Shown: positions 22,067-32,352 of the stretch, piece after piece | Layout: every line of letters begins with the position of its first letter | How positions within the stretch are numbered: position 1 is the first letter of the stretch | Source of the DNA: Bisgaard Taxon 45 | GTDB lineage: Bacteria; Pseudomonadota; Gammaproteobacteria; Enterobacterales; Pasteurellaceae | Length of the DNA: 64,000 nucleotides | Assembly (NCBI GenBank): GCA_030783905.1 | Contig: JAQAHH010000001.1 | Coordinates: 124,001 to 188,000, forward strand | Direction of reading: 5' to 3' | Made by a program: the position numbers and the translations under genes | Notes under the pieces: generated by a model | The model's database searches: none | What the model was told of the DNA's origin: nothing | What the model saw: only the letters and a program-made list of their open reading frames with translations

Positions 22067-23515
22067 TTAGTTTGTACCACCAACTGTAATCTGATCGATT
22101 TTTAAAGCGGGTTGTCCCACACCGACTGGCACACTTTGTCCCTCTTTCCCGCAAACGCCCACACCATGATCAATTTCGACCTTATCCGCTACCATAGAAA
22201 CATTTTGCATCACTTCAATGCCACTACCGATTAAGGTTGCCCCTTTCACGGGCTTGGTGATTTTGCCGTTTTCAATGAGATAGGCTTCGGAGGTAGAAAA
22301 CACAAATTTGCCCGAGGTAATATCCACTTGTCCACCGCCAAAGTGCGGGGCAAAAATCCCACGATCTACGGAAGCGATCAGATCATCAAATTGGCTTTGC
22401 CCGGCTAACATATAGGTGTTGGTCATGCGTGGCATTGGTAAATGGGCGTAAGATTCACGACGGCCATTCCCCGTTGGGGCGACGCCCATTAAACGCGCGT
22501 TCATCTTATCTTGCATATAGCCTTGTAAAATCCCGTCTTTAATCAGCACATTATATTGCCCCGGCACACCTTCATCGTCCACCGTAATGGAACCACGGCG
22601 ATCTTGTAAAGTGCCATCGTCCACAATGGTACACAATGGTGAGGTGACTAACTCACCAATTTTACCCGTGAATAACGAGCTTTCTTTACGGTTAAAATCA
22701 CCTTCTAAGCCATGTCCTACCGCTTCATGCAATAGCACCCCCGGCCAACCTGCACCTAACACTACGGGCATCATGCCTGCTGGGGCGGCAATCGCACTTA
22801 AATTTACTAATGCTTGACGGACGGCTTCTTTCGCAAAGTGGACAGCTCGGATTTCGCCTTTTTCTGTTGCGAAAAACCAATCTAATCCAACACGTCCCCC
22901 CGCACCTGCACTGCCTCTCTCACGTTTACCGTCTTGCTCCACTAGAACAGAAATCGATAAACGCACTAACGGACGAATATCAGCTGCTAGCGTACCATCC
23001 GTCGCCACAATTAACACTTCTTCATAAACAGCGCTTAAACTGGCTGAGACATGCGTCACACGGGGATCTTCTGCACGTGCCGTTCTATCGACTAAATACA
23101 GCAGTTCAATTTTCTTTTCTTTGCTTAAACTATTTAACGGATTAATCGCCTGATAACGCAAAATGGGATCAGCCTGATGAAAACCTTGAGGCACCACAAT
23201 CTTGCCTTGTTGAGTCTGTGCAATCCCTTTTACCGCATTCGCACATTGTTGCAGGCTCACTAAATCAATTTGATCAGAATAGGCAAACCCCGTTTTTTCA
23301 CCACTGACTGCACGTACGCCAACACCACGATCAATATGAAATCCCCCTTCTTTGATAATGCCGTCTTCCAACACCCAATTTTCATCTTGACTGAGTTGGA
23401 AATAGAGATCCGCATAATCAATCTGACGGTGTGACAACACATCAAAAATAGTTTGTAAGTCTTTAAGACTGAGATTGCTTGGGCTGAGTAAGGTATTACT
23501 AACGGTATTAATCAT
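22067..23515 (-). CDS. tldD: Metalloprotease TldD
   Basis: TldD forms the TldD/TldE zinc protease, which degrades unfolded peptides and processes some microcins and CcdA-type antitoxins. The zinc motif [17 protein letters not shown] (an HExxxH) is near the middle of the protein, and the conserved C-terminal [17 protein letters not shown] is present. I chose the ATG at 23515 (MINTVSN, 482 residues); an in-frame ATG at 23530 would add five residues. The partner gene tldE/pmbA is not in the window. rng lies upstream, separated by about 200 bp containing an unusual inverted repeat. Confidence 0.93.
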   Translation of the reverse strand: MINTVSNTLLSPSNLSLKDLQTIFDVLSHRQIDYADLYFQLSQDENWVLEDGIIKEGGFHIDRGVGVRAVSGEKTGFAYSDQIDLVSLQQCANAVKGIAQTQQGKIVVPQGFHQADPILRYQAINPLNSLSKEKKIELLYLVDRTARAEDPRVTHVSASLSAVYEEVLIVATDGTLAADIRPLVRLSISVLVEQDGKRERGSAGAGGRVGLDWFFATEKGEIRAVHFAKEAVRQALVNLSAIAAPAGMMPVVLGAGWPGVLLHEAVGHGLEGDFNRKESSLFTGKIGELVTSPLCTIVDDGTLQDRRGSITVDDEGVPGQYNVLIKDGILQGYMQDKMNARLMGVAPTGNGRRESYAHLPMPRMTNTYMLAGQSQFDDLIASVDRGIFAPHFGGGQVDITSGKFVFSTSEAYLIENGKITKPVKGATLIGSGIEVMQNVSMVADKVEIDHGVGVCGKEGQSVPVGVGQPALKIDQITVGGTN

Positions 23516-23538
23516 AGTGTATATATTCAAATAAAAAG

Positions 23539-23671
23539 AAAAGTGCGGTGTATTTTATGTTATTTTTGATAAGGAAGAAAGCGAGGAAATGTATCACTAT
23601 CCCGCCTCTGCCGAGGGAAACTAGAAAAGGCCGTCACCCTATGCAAACTTAAAAAAATACACCGCACTTTT
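23539..23671. repeat. 133-bp element with 18-bp perfect inverted ends built on uptake signals
   Basis: Positions 23539-23556 and 23654-23671 are perfect inverted copies of an 18-mer whose core is AAAAGTGCGGTGTA. They enclose 97 bp, visibly more G+C rich than the flanks, with no open frame. The identity extends 8 bases beyond the 10-bp uptake signal, which is more than two unrelated signals would share. It could be a large bidirectional terminator, a structured RNA, or a miniature mobile element; no target duplication is evident. Confidence 0.6.
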
Positions 23672-23727
23672 GCACAAAGCCTGATAAAGAATGAGTAAAT
23701 ACAAAGGACAAACTTATGCCCTTTTGA

Positions 23728-25203
23728 TTACATCACCACTACATCAAACTGCTCTTGGTTGTAATAGACTTCGGTTTTAATTTGGACTTGTTTGCCGATA
23801 AAGACTTCTAGCTCCGCTAATAGCCCATGGGCTTCTTCATTGATGAGATAATCTGCCACCGCTCTTGATGCATAAACCACAAATTGCTCACTGGTAAATA
23901 AATGATGTACTCGAATGATCTCGCGCATAATCTCATAACAGATCGTTTCCACGGTTTTAATCCGTCCACGACCTTGACAAGCAGGACAATCACCACAAAG
24001 CACATGCTCTAAACTTTCACGTGTACGCTTGCGGGTCATTTCCACTAAACCGAGCTGGGTAAAACCATTAACACTGGTTTTAACACGATCTTTAGACAAC
24101 GCTTCTTGTAGTGACTCTAAGACACGATTACGATGATCATCGGTCTGCATATCAATAAAATCAATGATAATAATACCACCAAGATTACGCAATTGAAGCT
24201 GTTGGGCAATGGCTTTTGTGGCTTCAATATTGGTATTAAAAATGGTTTCTTCTAAGTTGCGATGCCCCACAAATGCGCCGGTATTAATATCAATCGTGGT
24301 CATTGCTTCGGTTTGTTCAATGATTAAATAGCCACCTGATTTTAAATTGACCCGTTTATTTAATGCCGTTTGAATCGCCGTCTCTACACCATACACATCA
24401 AACAACGGTTGATTCCCAGAATACAAGACTAATTTATCCATTAACGTCGGCATAAACTCTTCAGTGAACTGTTTCACTTCAGTAAAACATAGTTTCGAGT
24501 CAATCCGGATTTTTTCTAATCCCGCCCCAATAAAGTCACGTAACACACGTTGGGTTAACGCAAGCTCACCATATAACATCGATTTGGTCGGGTATTTTGC
24601 TCGACGTTCCAGTACCTTACGCCATAAGCGTTTTAAAAAATCGGCATCCTGTTTAAGCTCTTCCTCTGTTGCACCATCTGCCGCAGTACGAATAATAAAG
24701 CCACCGAGTTCATCACAAAGGGGTAACACTAACTCTTTTAATCTTGCCCGCTCTTCTTCACTTTCAATCCGCTGTGAGACGCCCACATGGCTATTTTCAG
24801 GCATAAACACTAAATAACGTGAAGGCAACGTAATATCGGTGGTTAAACGTGCACCTTTGGTGCCTAAAGGATCTTTCACCACTTGCACCACGATATCCTG
24901 TCCTTCACGCACAAGTTCCGCAATATCCTTGACCACAAATTGTTTTTGTTCACTTTCTTCCACACATTCGGTGTGTGACACAATGTCAGAGGCGTGTAAA
25001 AATGCGGCTTTTTCTAATCCAATATCCACAAACGCAGATTGCATACCGGGTAACACTCTTGTTACGCGGCCTTTATAAATATTCCCCACAATACCACGTT
25101 TCGCCTGACGTTCAATATGTACCTCTTTTAAGATCCCCATATCTACTAAGGCGATCCGTGTTTCATTCGGTGTGATATTCACTAACAGCTCAACAGAATC
25201 CAT
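23728..25203 (-). CDS. rng: Ribonuclease G
   Basis: This endoribonuclease of the RNase E/G family matures the 5' end of 16S rRNA and degrades some mRNAs. The 491-residue protein starts MDSVELLVNITPNETRIALV and has the S1 domain around residues 35-120 (GIVGNIYKGRVTRVLPGMQS), the catalytic aspartates in TTIDINTGAF and IIDFIDMQ, and the zinc-link CGDCPACQGRGRIKT near the C-terminus. The ATG at 25203 is preferred to an in-frame ATG 36 bp upstream because it matches the family N-terminus. It is divergent from putP. Confidence 0.95.
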   Translation of the reverse strand: MDSVELLVNITPNETRIALVDMGILKEVHIERQAKRGIVGNIYKGRVTRVLPGMQSAFVDIGLEKAAFLHASDIVSHTECVEESEQKQFVVKDIAELVREGQDIVVQVVKDPLGTKGARLTTDITLPSRYLVFMPENSHVGVSQRIESEEERARLKELVLPLCDELGGFIIRTAADGATEEELKQDADFLKRLWRKVLERRAKYPTKSMLYGELALTQRVLRDFIGAGLEKIRIDSKLCFTEVKQFTEEFMPTLMDKLVLYSGNQPLFDVYGVETAIQTALNKRVNLKSGGYLIIEQTEAMTTIDINTGAFVGHRNLEETIFNTNIEATKAIAQQLQLRNLGGIIIIDFIDMQTDDHRNRVLESLQEALSKDRVKTSVNGFTQLGLVEMTRKRTRESLEHVLCGDCPACQGRGRIKTVETICYEIMREIIRVHHLFTSEQFVVYASRAVADYLINEEAHGLLAELEVFIGKQVQIKTEVYYNQEQFDVVVM

Positions 25204-25357
25204 ACATCTACCTAACATCATCATTTTTAATACATTCAATGGTCAGTTAGTCTAACGAAAAGGGAAATAGAATAATAGTGCTAAATAAGGTAAAATATGC
25301 GCTTTCTCAAATTTTGGCAGAGAAAAATATTACTTTTTACATGTTTAAGAGGTCATC

Positions 25358-26872
25358 ATGTTTGGATTAGATCCAACACTTATTACATTTACCATTTACA
25401 TTTTGGGTATGTTGCTGATTGGCTTATTCGCCTATCGCTATACCAATAATTTATCGGATTACATTTTAGGCGGACGTCGTTTAGGGAGTTTTGTCACCGC
25501 CATGTCAGCAGGTGCCTCCGATATGTCAGGTTGGCTATTAATGGGCTTACCGGGTGCTATTTATCTTTCGGGCTTAATTGAAGGCTGGATCGCTATTGGC
25601 TTAACTATCGGTGCTTATCTTAATTGGTTATTTGTGGCAGGCCGTTTACGCGTTTACACAGAATTTAACCAAAATGCCCTGACGCTACCTGAATATTTTC
25701 ACCACCGTTTCGGTACGTCACATCATCTCCTCAAAATAGTCTCCGCCAGTATTATTTTGGTCTTTTTTACCATTTACTGTGCCTCGGGCGTCGTGGCTGG
25801 GGCAAAATTGTTCCAAAATTTATTCGCAGTGGACTATGCGACTGCACTTTGGTTCGGTGCATTAGCCACCATTGCCTACACCTTTATTGGTGGTTTTTTG
25901 GCAGTAAGTTGGACCGATACCATTCAAGCGACATTGATGATTTTTGCCTTGATTCTAACCCCGGTATTTGTGTTAATCAGCCTTGATGGCTTTGCTCAAT
26001 TCAACGTAGTATTAACACAGGCAGAAAACCAAGTGCAGAAAGATTTCACCGATATCTTTAGTGGTACGACACCGCTCGGTTTACTCAGTTTAGCAGCTTG
26101 GGGATTAGGTTATTTTGGTCAACCACATATTCTGGCACGCTTTATGGCTGCAGACTCCGTAAAATCCCTCAATAACGCGCGTAAAATCAGCATGACGTGG
26201 ATGATTCTCTGTTTAGCGGGCGCAATAGGTATTGGCTTTTTTGGTATTGCCTATTTCCATGCTAACCCGTCTGTTGCAGGTTTAGTCAATCAAGAGTCGG
26301 AGCAAGTCTTTATTGAATTAGCAAAATTACTCTTTAATCCATGGGTTGCTGGCGTGTTACTTTCTGCTATCTTAGCCGCAGTGATGAGTACACTAAGTTG
26401 TCAATTATTGATTTCTTCGAGTGCGATTACCGAAGATTTTTATAAAGGTTTTATCCGTCCCAATGCCTCTGAAAAAGAACTCGTTTGGTTAGGTCGTGCG
26501 ATGGTACTGGCGATTGCCGCCATTGCCATTTGGATCGCGCAAGATGAGCATAGCAAAGTATTAAAATTGGTGGAATTTGCTTGGGCAGGTTTTGGCAGTG
26601 CCTTTGGTCCTGTTGTACTCTTTTCCTTATTCTGGAAACGTATGACCTCTTCGGCAGCGTTATTAGGTATGCTCACTGGTGCTATCGTGGTCTTTGGTTG
26701 GAAAAGCTGGACGCCGGTCGGATCTGAATTACATCAACTGTATGAAATGATTCCTGGCTTTAGCTTAGCAAGCCTTGTGATTATCACGACCTCCTTGCTG
26801 TCGCCCAAGCCTGAAGCACAAATTATTGAGACTTTTGAACAAGCCAACAAGGCCTATAAAAACGCACTATGA
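25358..26872 (+). CDS. putP: Sodium/proline symporter
   Basis: This 504-residue member of the sodium:solute symporter family probably takes up L-proline with sodium. It starts 17 residues before [20 protein letters not shown], carries the conserved early [19 protein letters not shown], then [19 protein letters not shown] and [20 protein letters not shown], all characteristic of PutP. About 13 hydrophobic segments are visible. The gene starts behind AAGAGGT and ends in an ATGA overlap with cmoB. putA is not adjacent. Confidence 0.94.
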   Translation: MFGLDPTLITFTIYILGMLLIGLFAYRYTNNLSDYILGGRRLGSFVTAMSAGASDMSGWLLMGLPGAIYLSGLIEGWIAIGLTIGAYLNWLFVAGRLRVYTEFNQNALTLPEYFHHRFGTSHHLLKIVSASIILVFFTIYCASGVVAGAKLFQNLFAVDYATALWFGALATIAYTFIGGFLAVSWTDTIQATLMIFALILTPVFVLISLDGFAQFNVVLTQAENQVQKDFTDIFSGTTPLGLLSLAAWGLGYFGQPHILARFMAADSVKSLNNARKISMTWMILCLAGAIGIGFFGIAYFHANPSVAGLVNQESEQVFIELAKLLFNPWVAGVLLSAILAAVMSTLSCQLLISSSAITEDFYKGFIRPNASEKELVWLGRAMVLAIAAIAIWIAQDEHSKVLKLVEFAWAGFGSAFGPVVLFSLFWKRMTSSAALLGMLTGAIVVFGWKSWTPVGSELHQLYEMIPGFSLASLVIITTSLLSPKPEAQIIETFEQANKAYKNAL

Positions 26873-27834
26873 TTGACTTTCGTCCTTTTTATCAACAAAT
26901 TGCGACCACCAATTTATCCATGTGGCTCGAAACCCTCCCATTACAATTAAAGCAATGGGAAAAACAAACCCATGGTGATTACGCGAAATGGGCAAAAATC
27001 GTGGATTTCTTACCGCACTTAGAAGCTGATCATATAGATCTAAAAAGTGCGGTCAAATCTGAGCGCGTTTTGCCCTTATCCGCCGGTGAGCAGCAACGCT
27101 TAGTGTATCATCTCAAACAACTGATGCCATGGCGTAAAGGGCCTTACCATTTACATGGCATTCATGTGGATTGTGAATGGCGCTCCGATTTCAAATGGGA
27201 TCGGGTGTTGCCACACCTTGCGCCACTGAAAGATCGCACCATCTTAGATGTAGGCTGCGGCAGCGGCTACCATATGTGGCGTATGGTGGGTGAAGGCGCC
27301 AAAATGGTGATTGGGATTGATCCAACGGAATTATTTTTATGCCAATTCGAAGCTGTACGCAAGCTATTAAATCATGATCGTCGTGCACATTTAATTCCTC
27401 TCGGCATTGAGCAAATGCAAGCCCTAGAAGCCTTTGATACCGTATTTTCAATGGGCGTACTCTACCATCGTAAATCACCATTAGATCATTTAAGCCAATT
27501 AAAAAATCAGCTGGTGAAAGGCGGGGAATTGGTATTAGAAACCTTAGTGGTTGAGGGTGATGCCAACACCGTGCTTGTACCTGCTGATCGCTATGCAAAA
27601 ATGAAAAACGTCTATTTTATTCCATCTGTGCCAGCACTTATTAATTGGTTAGAAAAAGTCGGATTTAAACATGTACGTTGTGTGGATGTCGCACCAACTA
27701 GTTTGGCAGAACAACGTAAAACGGATTGGTTAGAAAATGAATCTTTAGTGGATTTCTTAGATCCCCACGATCACACCAAAACCATTGAAGGTTACCAAGC
27801 CCCTACTAGAGCGGTGATTTTGGCGAATAAATAA
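26869..27834 (+). CDS. cmoB: tRNA U34 carboxymethyltransferase CmoB
   Basis: CmoB transfers a carboxymethyl group from carboxy-S-adenosylmethionine to 5-hydroxyuridine at position 34 of tRNA, giving cmo5U. The 321-residue protein has the long CmoB N-terminal region ([12 protein letters not shown]...), [40 protein letters not shown], and the methyltransferase motif [16 protein letters not shown] followed by [14 protein letters not shown]. It overlaps putP by 4 bp (ATGA) and ends at a strong terminator. CmoA, which makes the cofactor, is not in the window. Confidence 0.95.
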   Translation: MIDFRPFYQQIATTNLSMWLETLPLQLKQWEKQTHGDYAKWAKIVDFLPHLEADHIDLKSAVKSERVLPLSAGEQQRLVYHLKQLMPWRKGPYHLHGIHVDCEWRSDFKWDRVLPHLAPLKDRTILDVGCGSGYHMWRMVGEGAKMVIGIDPTELFLCQFEAVRKLLNHDRRAHLIPLGIEQMQALEAFDTVFSMGVLYHRKSPLDHLSQLKNQLVKGGELVLETLVVEGDANTVLVPADRYAKMKNVYFIPSVPALINWLEKVGFKHVRCVDVAPTSLAEQRKTDWLENESLVDFLDPHDHTKTIEGYQAPTRAVILANK

Positions 27835-27839
27835 GCTAA

Positions 27840-27870
27840 AAAAAGCAGATCACATGATCTGCTTTTTCTT
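27840..27870. terminator. Bidirectional terminator between cmoB and the DUF4198 gene
   Basis: A perfect 12-bp stem AAAAAGCAGATC/GATCTGCTTTTT with a 4-nt loop lies between two convergent genes, with T runs available on both strands. Confidence 0.92.
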
Positions 27871-27881
27871 TTAGCCAATGT

Positions 27882-28595
27882 TTAGTGTTCGTGATGGGCT
27901 AACACAAACGAATAAGTGGCACTAATACTAAAGCGATCCGCTTTTGCTTTATCCGCATGTTCGCCTTTATGTCCCACTTCAAAAACATTCAGCCCTTCAT
28001 TACGAATCTGTAACGTCACTTTACCGTCTTTATCCGTTTCTTTGTAAGCGTCTTTACCCAGATTGATATAATCATTGGTGACTTTCGCACCGGCTAATGG
28101 CTTACCTTGCCATAAAACCTGTACCGTGACACTATCCCCTTCATGCATATGTAATGGATTTTGTTCTGGCACAATTTCAAGTGGATAGCCGACGGCTTTA
28201 GGCTTCGCGTGGTGATCAAGTAAAGTCACCGCGTATTTAGTAGATTCCGTAGTAAACTCCACCTCACCTTTTATTTCAGCACGTGGTTTTTGTTCCCATT
28301 TGCCGTTTTTCAATTTGGTCCAAAAACCGTTATAGAATACCGCACCTAATACTTCCGCTTTTTCTGGCACAACACTGACAAAATCGGCATGATCTTTGCG
28401 TTGCACCGTCATACGTTCTCCTTTAGCATAAGCGACTAATTCTTTAACTTGCGCAGGCTTATATGCATTATTTTCTGCACCGTGGCCATAAATGATTGCC
28501 AGCTTATCTTGTTGTGTAGCAAACCAAGCACTGTGTGCGACGGCATTCAGGCTAAATAAGGTGGCAAGTAGTGATAACGCAATTGTTTTTTTCAT
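27882..28595 (-). CDS. Secreted DUF4198 protein under a Fur box
   Basis: This is a 237-residue exported protein of the DUF4198 group, some members of which accompany nickel/cobalt uptake systems (for example NikK-type components). A signal peptide (MKKTIALSLLATLFSLNAVA) is followed by AHSAWF, so cleavage would expose a histidine at or next to the mature N-terminus. Further histidines occur in LDHHAK, LHMHEGD and the C-terminal AHHEH. The C-terminal half resembles an immunoglobulin-like carboxypeptidase-regulatory fold (GDSVTVQVLWQGKPLAGAKV then TDKDGKVTLQI). The ATG at 28595 has AAGGAGC upstream. Iron regulation is indicated by the adjacent Fur box. The transported or bound metal is unknown. 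Confidence 0.8.
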   Translation of the reverse strand: MKKTIALSLLATLFSLNAVAHSAWFATQQDKLAIIYGHGAENNAYKPAQVKELVAYAKGERMTVQRKDHADFVSVVPEKAEVLGAVFYNGFWTKLKNGKWEQKPRAEIKGEVEFTTESTKYAVTLLDHHAKPKAVGYPLEIVPEQNPLHMHEGDSVTVQVLWQGKPLAGAKVTNDYINLGKDAYKETDKDGKVTLQIRNEGLNVFEVGHKGEHADKAKADRFSISATYSFVLAHHEH

Positions 28596-28617
28596 AGTCA
28601 AGCTCCTTAAAATAATC

Positions 28618-28636
28618 AATATTGATAATCGTTATC
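28618..28636 (-). promoter_or_regulatory. Fur box upstream of the DUF4198 gene
   Basis: AATATTGATAATCGTTATC matches the 19-bp Fur consensus GATAATGATAATCATTATC at 16 positions. It lies 23 bp upstream of the start codon and overlaps the probable -10 region (TATGAT on the minus strand), a repressing position. Confidence 0.8.
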
Positions 28637-28690
28637 ATATTATGCTAATTTTTCATCAGGATCTATCTTTTCTTGAATGAATTTGAGATA

Positions 28691-28716
28691 AAAAAATAGG
28701 TGGATTGCACCACCTA
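28691..28716 (-). terminator. Terminator after fabB
   Basis: On the minus strand TAGGTGG/CCACCTA (28710-28716 with 28697-28703), 6-nt loop, is followed by TTTTTT. It lies 34 bp beyond the fabB stop. Confidence 0.88.
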
Positions 28717-28749
28717 CTTGTCACTTGTTTAATGAGGCACTGTTAGTGC

Positions 28750-29970
28750 TTAGCCATTATATTTTTTGAAAATTAATGCCGCGTTTGTGCCGCCAAAACC
28801 GAAACTATTTGACATCACAGTTGTTAAGCCTGCATTTTCAACCGTTTCAGTCACAATATTGCAGCCTTCTGCATTTTCATCGAGGGTTTCAATATTAATA
28901 CTTGGTGCAATGAAATCATTATCTAACATTAATAAGCTGTAAATCGCTTCATGCGCACCTGCCGCCCCTAAAGAGTGACCGGTCATCGATTTAGTAGATG
29001 AAATCGCAGGGACTTTATCACCAAATACATTTTTAATCGCACCTAACTCTTTCACGTCCCCTACTGGTGTAGAAGTACCATGAACGTTAATGTAATCAAT
29101 TGGTGTATCAACCGTCGCCATCGCCTGTCTCATACAACGCTCCGCGCCTTCACCACTTGGTGCGACCATGTCGTAACCGTCAGATGTGGCACCATAACCG
29201 ACAATTTCAGCATAAATTTTTGCACCACGTGCCAACGCATGTTCGAGTTCTTCCACGACAACCACAGCACCACCACCAGCAATCACGAAACCATCACGGT
29301 TAGCATCGTAAGCTCGTGAGGCTTTTTCTGGCGTATCATTATATTTGGTTGATACTGCACCCATTGCGTCAAATTCAGTGGCACATTCCCAAGATAGCTC
29401 TTCTGCACCACCCGCAAAAACGATGTCTTGTTTACCTAATTGAATTAGCTCAAGGGCATGACCAATACAATGTGCCGATGTTGCACAAGCTGAACTGATA
29501 CTGTAGTTCACCCCACGAATTTTATATGGCGTTGCTAAACAAGCTGACACACTGGATGCCATGGTTTTGGTTACCGCATAAGGGCCGACAGCTTTCACAC
29601 CACGAGGACCACGCACCGCATCACACGCAATTAACTGATTATGTGCTGAACCAGTTCCCGCACCAATGACCAAACCAGTACGATCGTTCGATACTTGATC
29701 TTCTGTTAACCCCGCATCTTCAATTGCTTCTTTCATAGAAAGATAGGCGTACGCCGCCGCATCCCCCATGAAACGATATATTTTACGATCAATTAATTCA
29801 CTTGGGTTTAATTTAACTGTGCCAGCCACATGACTACGCATACCAATTTCAACAAACTCTGGCATCACTTCGATACCTGATTTACCCGCTTTTAACGATG
29901 CAAGGACTTCGTCTTTATTGTTGCCAATACTTGAAATAATACCAAACCCAGTAATAACCGCTCTTTTCAT
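28750..29970 (-). CDS. fabB: Beta-ketoacyl-ACP synthase I
   Basis: This condensing enzyme elongates fatty acids, including the unsaturated branch. The 406-residue protein has the active-site cysteine in [18 protein letters not shown] (Cys162) and the two catalytic histidines in [12 protein letters not shown] and [26 protein letters not shown] near the end is the glycine-rich oxyanion region. FabB rather than FabF is favoured by the N-terminus [20 protein letters not shown] and overall resemblance. It is divergent from mnmC across 159 bp. Confidence 0.95.
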   Translation of the reverse strand: MKRAVITGFGIISSIGNNKDEVLASLKAGKSGIEVMPEFVEIGMRSHVAGTVKLNPSELIDRKIYRFMGDAAAYAYLSMKEAIEDAGLTEDQVSNDRTGLVIGAGTGSAHNQLIACDAVRGPRGVKAVGPYAVTKTMASSVSACLATPYKIRGVNYSISSACATSAHCIGHALELIQLGKQDIVFAGGAEELSWECATEFDAMGAVSTKYNDTPEKASRAYDANRDGFVIAGGGAVVVVEELEHALARGAKIYAEIVGYGATSDGYDMVAPSGEGAERCMRQAMATVDTPIDYINVHGTSTPVGDVKELGAIKNVFGDKVPAISSTKSMTGHSLGAAGAHEAIYSLLMLDNDFIAPSINIETLDENAEGCNIVTETVENAGLTTVMSNSFGFGGTNAALIFKKYNG

Positions 29971-30129
29971 GGAGTATTCCTTATCAATTATGCTAAATTG
30001 TGAAAAATATGGTCGATAAAATAACGAGCAAACGTTAACATTTCAAGTGCTAATTTGATCGTTCGACCAGTATATAAATTTTCGCTATTATATTACGATT
30101 TGGGTTGTCTATAAAGGAATAAAAAAATC

Positions 30130-32148
30130 ATGCGTAAAGTTCAGTTTGCTGATGTCCATTTTAATGCTGAGAATACGCCGGTTTCGGTGCAATTTGATGA
30201 TGTTTATTTCTCAAATCAAGATGGACTGGCTGAAAGTCGTTATATTTTTCAGGAAGGCAATCAATTATGGCAACGTTGGCAACAAACGACCGATGCTCAT
30301 TTTGTGATTGCTGAAAGTGGATTTGGCACGGGACTGAATTTTTTTGCAGTCACTCAGCGTTTTCGTGAATTTCGCCTTACTTATCCTGACGCGCCGCTCA
30401 AACGGCTTTTTTTTATTTCCTTCGAAAAATACCCTTTACCGTTAGCCCAATTAAAATTGGCTCATCAAGCCTATCCAGCATTTCAATCTCTTGCCCAACA
30501 ATTACAACACTATTGGTTAGACCCGATTGTCGGTTGCTACCGCTTTCACTTTGCTGAAACCACATTGGATCTTTGGTTTGGCGATATGATGGAAAATCTG
30601 CCACAGTTAGGTGATTATATGTGTAATAAAATTGATGCTTGGTTTTTGGATGGCTTTGCCCCCAGTAAAAATCCTCAAATGTGGCAAGATACCCTTTATC
30701 AACAGATGTATCGCTACACCAAAGCACAAGGCACGTTTTCCACATTCACGGCCGCAAGTGCGGTAAGAAAAGGCTTAGAAAATGCTGGCTTTACTGTCAC
30801 AAAACGCAAAGGCTATGGCAAAAAACGTGAATGTTTACAGGGCATAAAAGCGCAACCACATTCCCCCACTATACAAGCGCCCTGGGCTCTTTTTCACTCT
30901 GCTGACCTCACACCTAATGCCGATATTGCGATTATTGGCGGTGGTGTTGCCTCAGTATTTAGTGCACTTTCCTTAATCGAACGAGGTGCAAAAGTGACAC
31001 TCTATTGTGAAGATGCATTACTCGCTAGCAATGCCTCTGGCAACAAACAAGGTGCATTTTATCCCCAATTAAGCGATGATGATTTACGCTATATTCGTTT
31101 CTACATCCACGCCTTTGCTTACGGTCAACAACGTTTCAATTGGGCAATTGAGCAAGGCATTGAGTTCGAGCATGACTGTTGTGGTGTCGCGCTTTGTGCC
31201 TATGATGACAAAAGTGCGGTCAAATTAGCCAAAATTTCAGCACTCCACTTACCCCCTAGCCTGTATCAGCCCTTATCACAACAAGCACTTAGCGAAAAAG
31301 TCGGTCTTCCTCTGCCTTGTGATGGTGGCTGGATTGCACAAGGCGCCTGGTTATCGCCACAACAATTTGTACAAAACACCTTCGCTTTTTTAGCCCAACA
31401 TGGGGTTGTGATTAAAACCCAACAAAACATTACCGCACTTGAACGACAAGCATCGCACTGGTTATTAAAAACAGAACAAGGCGCTACATTCACGCATCCC
31501 GTTGTCGTGCTAGCAAATGGCCACAAGCTTACACAATTTAGCCAAACTAAAGCATTGCCACTCTATCCCGTACGGGGACAAGTGAGTGAAATTGCGACCA
31601 GCTGTCAGTTAAAAAAACTCAATGCCGTCATTTGTTACGATGGTTACTTAACACCAATGGCAAACAGCCATACCCATTGCCTCGGTGCCAGTCACCTCCG
31701 TGATAATGATGATCGGTCGTTTAGTTTGCAAGAACAGCAAGAAAACCAACAAAAAATCCAAACTAATCTTGCCTCGGTGGATTGGGTCAATGAGGTTGAT
31801 ACTAGCAATCATCAAGCCAGAATTGGCATTCGTTGTGCTGTTCGCGATCGAATCCCGATGCTAGGTAATGTCCCAGACTTTGAACAACAGCTAACAGATT
31901 ATCATAATCTGTATAACTTACGTCGGCGTAAACAAGCAATAAAACAAGCTGCCCAATATCCTAATCTCTTTCTGATTGGTGCCCTCGGTTCACGCGGTTT
32001 AACCTCAGCCCCACTCTTAGCTGAAATTTTGGCTTCGCTGATTTATAACGAACCCTTACCGGTAAGCGAAGATATTCTCCATCAATTGAATGCTAACAGA
32101 AGTTGGATACGAAAATTGTTAAAAGGCAGTCAAGTCATAGCAAGCTAA
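30130..32148 (+). CDS. mnmC: Bifunctional tRNA wobble-uridine enzyme MnmC
   Basis: MnmC completes mnm5s2U34 in tRNA: an FAD domain removes the carboxymethyl group of cmnm5s2U and a methyltransferase domain then methylates the amine. In the 672-residue protein the methyltransferase is N-terminal (SAM loop [13 protein letters not shown] near residue 58, and [17 protein letters not shown]). The FAD oxidoreductase follows ([17 protein letters not shown] about residue 265; [24 protein letters not shown] near the end). Three uptake signals lie inside the gene. It is followed by a terminator and then the haemoglobin receptor genes. Confidence 0.95.
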   Translation: MRKVQFADVHFNAENTPVSVQFDDVYFSNQDGLAESRYIFQEGNQLWQRWQQTTDAHFVIAESGFGTGLNFFAVTQRFREFRLTYPDAPLKRLFFISFEKYPLPLAQLKLAHQAYPAFQSLAQQLQHYWLDPIVGCYRFHFAETTLDLWFGDMMENLPQLGDYMCNKIDAWFLDGFAPSKNPQMWQDTLYQQMYRYTKAQGTFSTFTAASAVRKGLENAGFTVTKRKGYGKKRECLQGIKAQPHSPTIQAPWALFHSADLTPNADIAIIGGGVASVFSALSLIERGAKVTLYCEDALLASNASGNKQGAFYPQLSDDDLRYIRFYIHAFAYGQQRFNWAIEQGIEFEHDCCGVALCAYDDKSAVKLAKISALHLPPSLYQPLSQQALSEKVGLPLPCDGGWIAQGAWLSPQQFVQNTFAFLAQHGVVIKTQQNITALERQASHWLLKTEQGATFTHPVVVLANGHKLTQFSQTKALPLYPVRGQVSEIATSCQLKKLNAVICYDGYLTPMANSHTHCLGASHLRDNDDRSFSLQEQQENQQKIQTNLASVDWVNEVDTSNHQARIGIRCAVRDRIPMLGNVPDFEQQLTDYHNLYNLRRRKQAIKQAAQYPNLFLIGALGSRGLTSAPLLAEILASLIYNEPLPVSEDILHQLNANRSWIRKLLKGSQVIAS

Positions 32149-32173
32149 AAGACTTCACTTGTTTATTTTTAAT

Positions 32174-32202
32174 AAAAACGCTTACAAAAATAAGCGTTTT
32201 TT
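32174..32202 (+). terminator. Terminator after mnmC
   Basis: AAAAACGCTTA/TAAGCGTTTTT (32174-32184 and 32191-32201) with a 6-nt loop is followed by another T. Confidence 0.9.
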
Positions 32203-32307
32203 GTGCAACAATCCGTCATTTCTCTCGACATATATTAATTTTCAATTCTTATTCAACTTTCATCATATTATCTCAACATAGGACTTTCTATTTAATAAAC
32301 AAATAAC

Positions 32308-32328
32308 TATAATGAGAACAATTTTTAT
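32308..32328 (+). promoter_or_regulatory. Receptor-1 promoter with Fur-like element
   Basis: TATAAT at 32308-32313 runs directly into TGAGAACAATTTTTAT (32313-32328), which matches the Fur consensus at 13 of 19 positions in the best alignment. The second receptor gene has the same layout at 35566-35587. A Fur protein bound here would cover the -10. Confidence 0.6.
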
Positions 32329-32352
32329 TCACACCATAATTTTGAGGTCCAC

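Noticed and set aside
30056-30071. FadR-like site between fabB and mnmC (half-site CGACCAGT)
   Set aside because: Only the right half matches; the left half agrees at about 3 of 7 positions and the spacing is wrong for a FadR operator.
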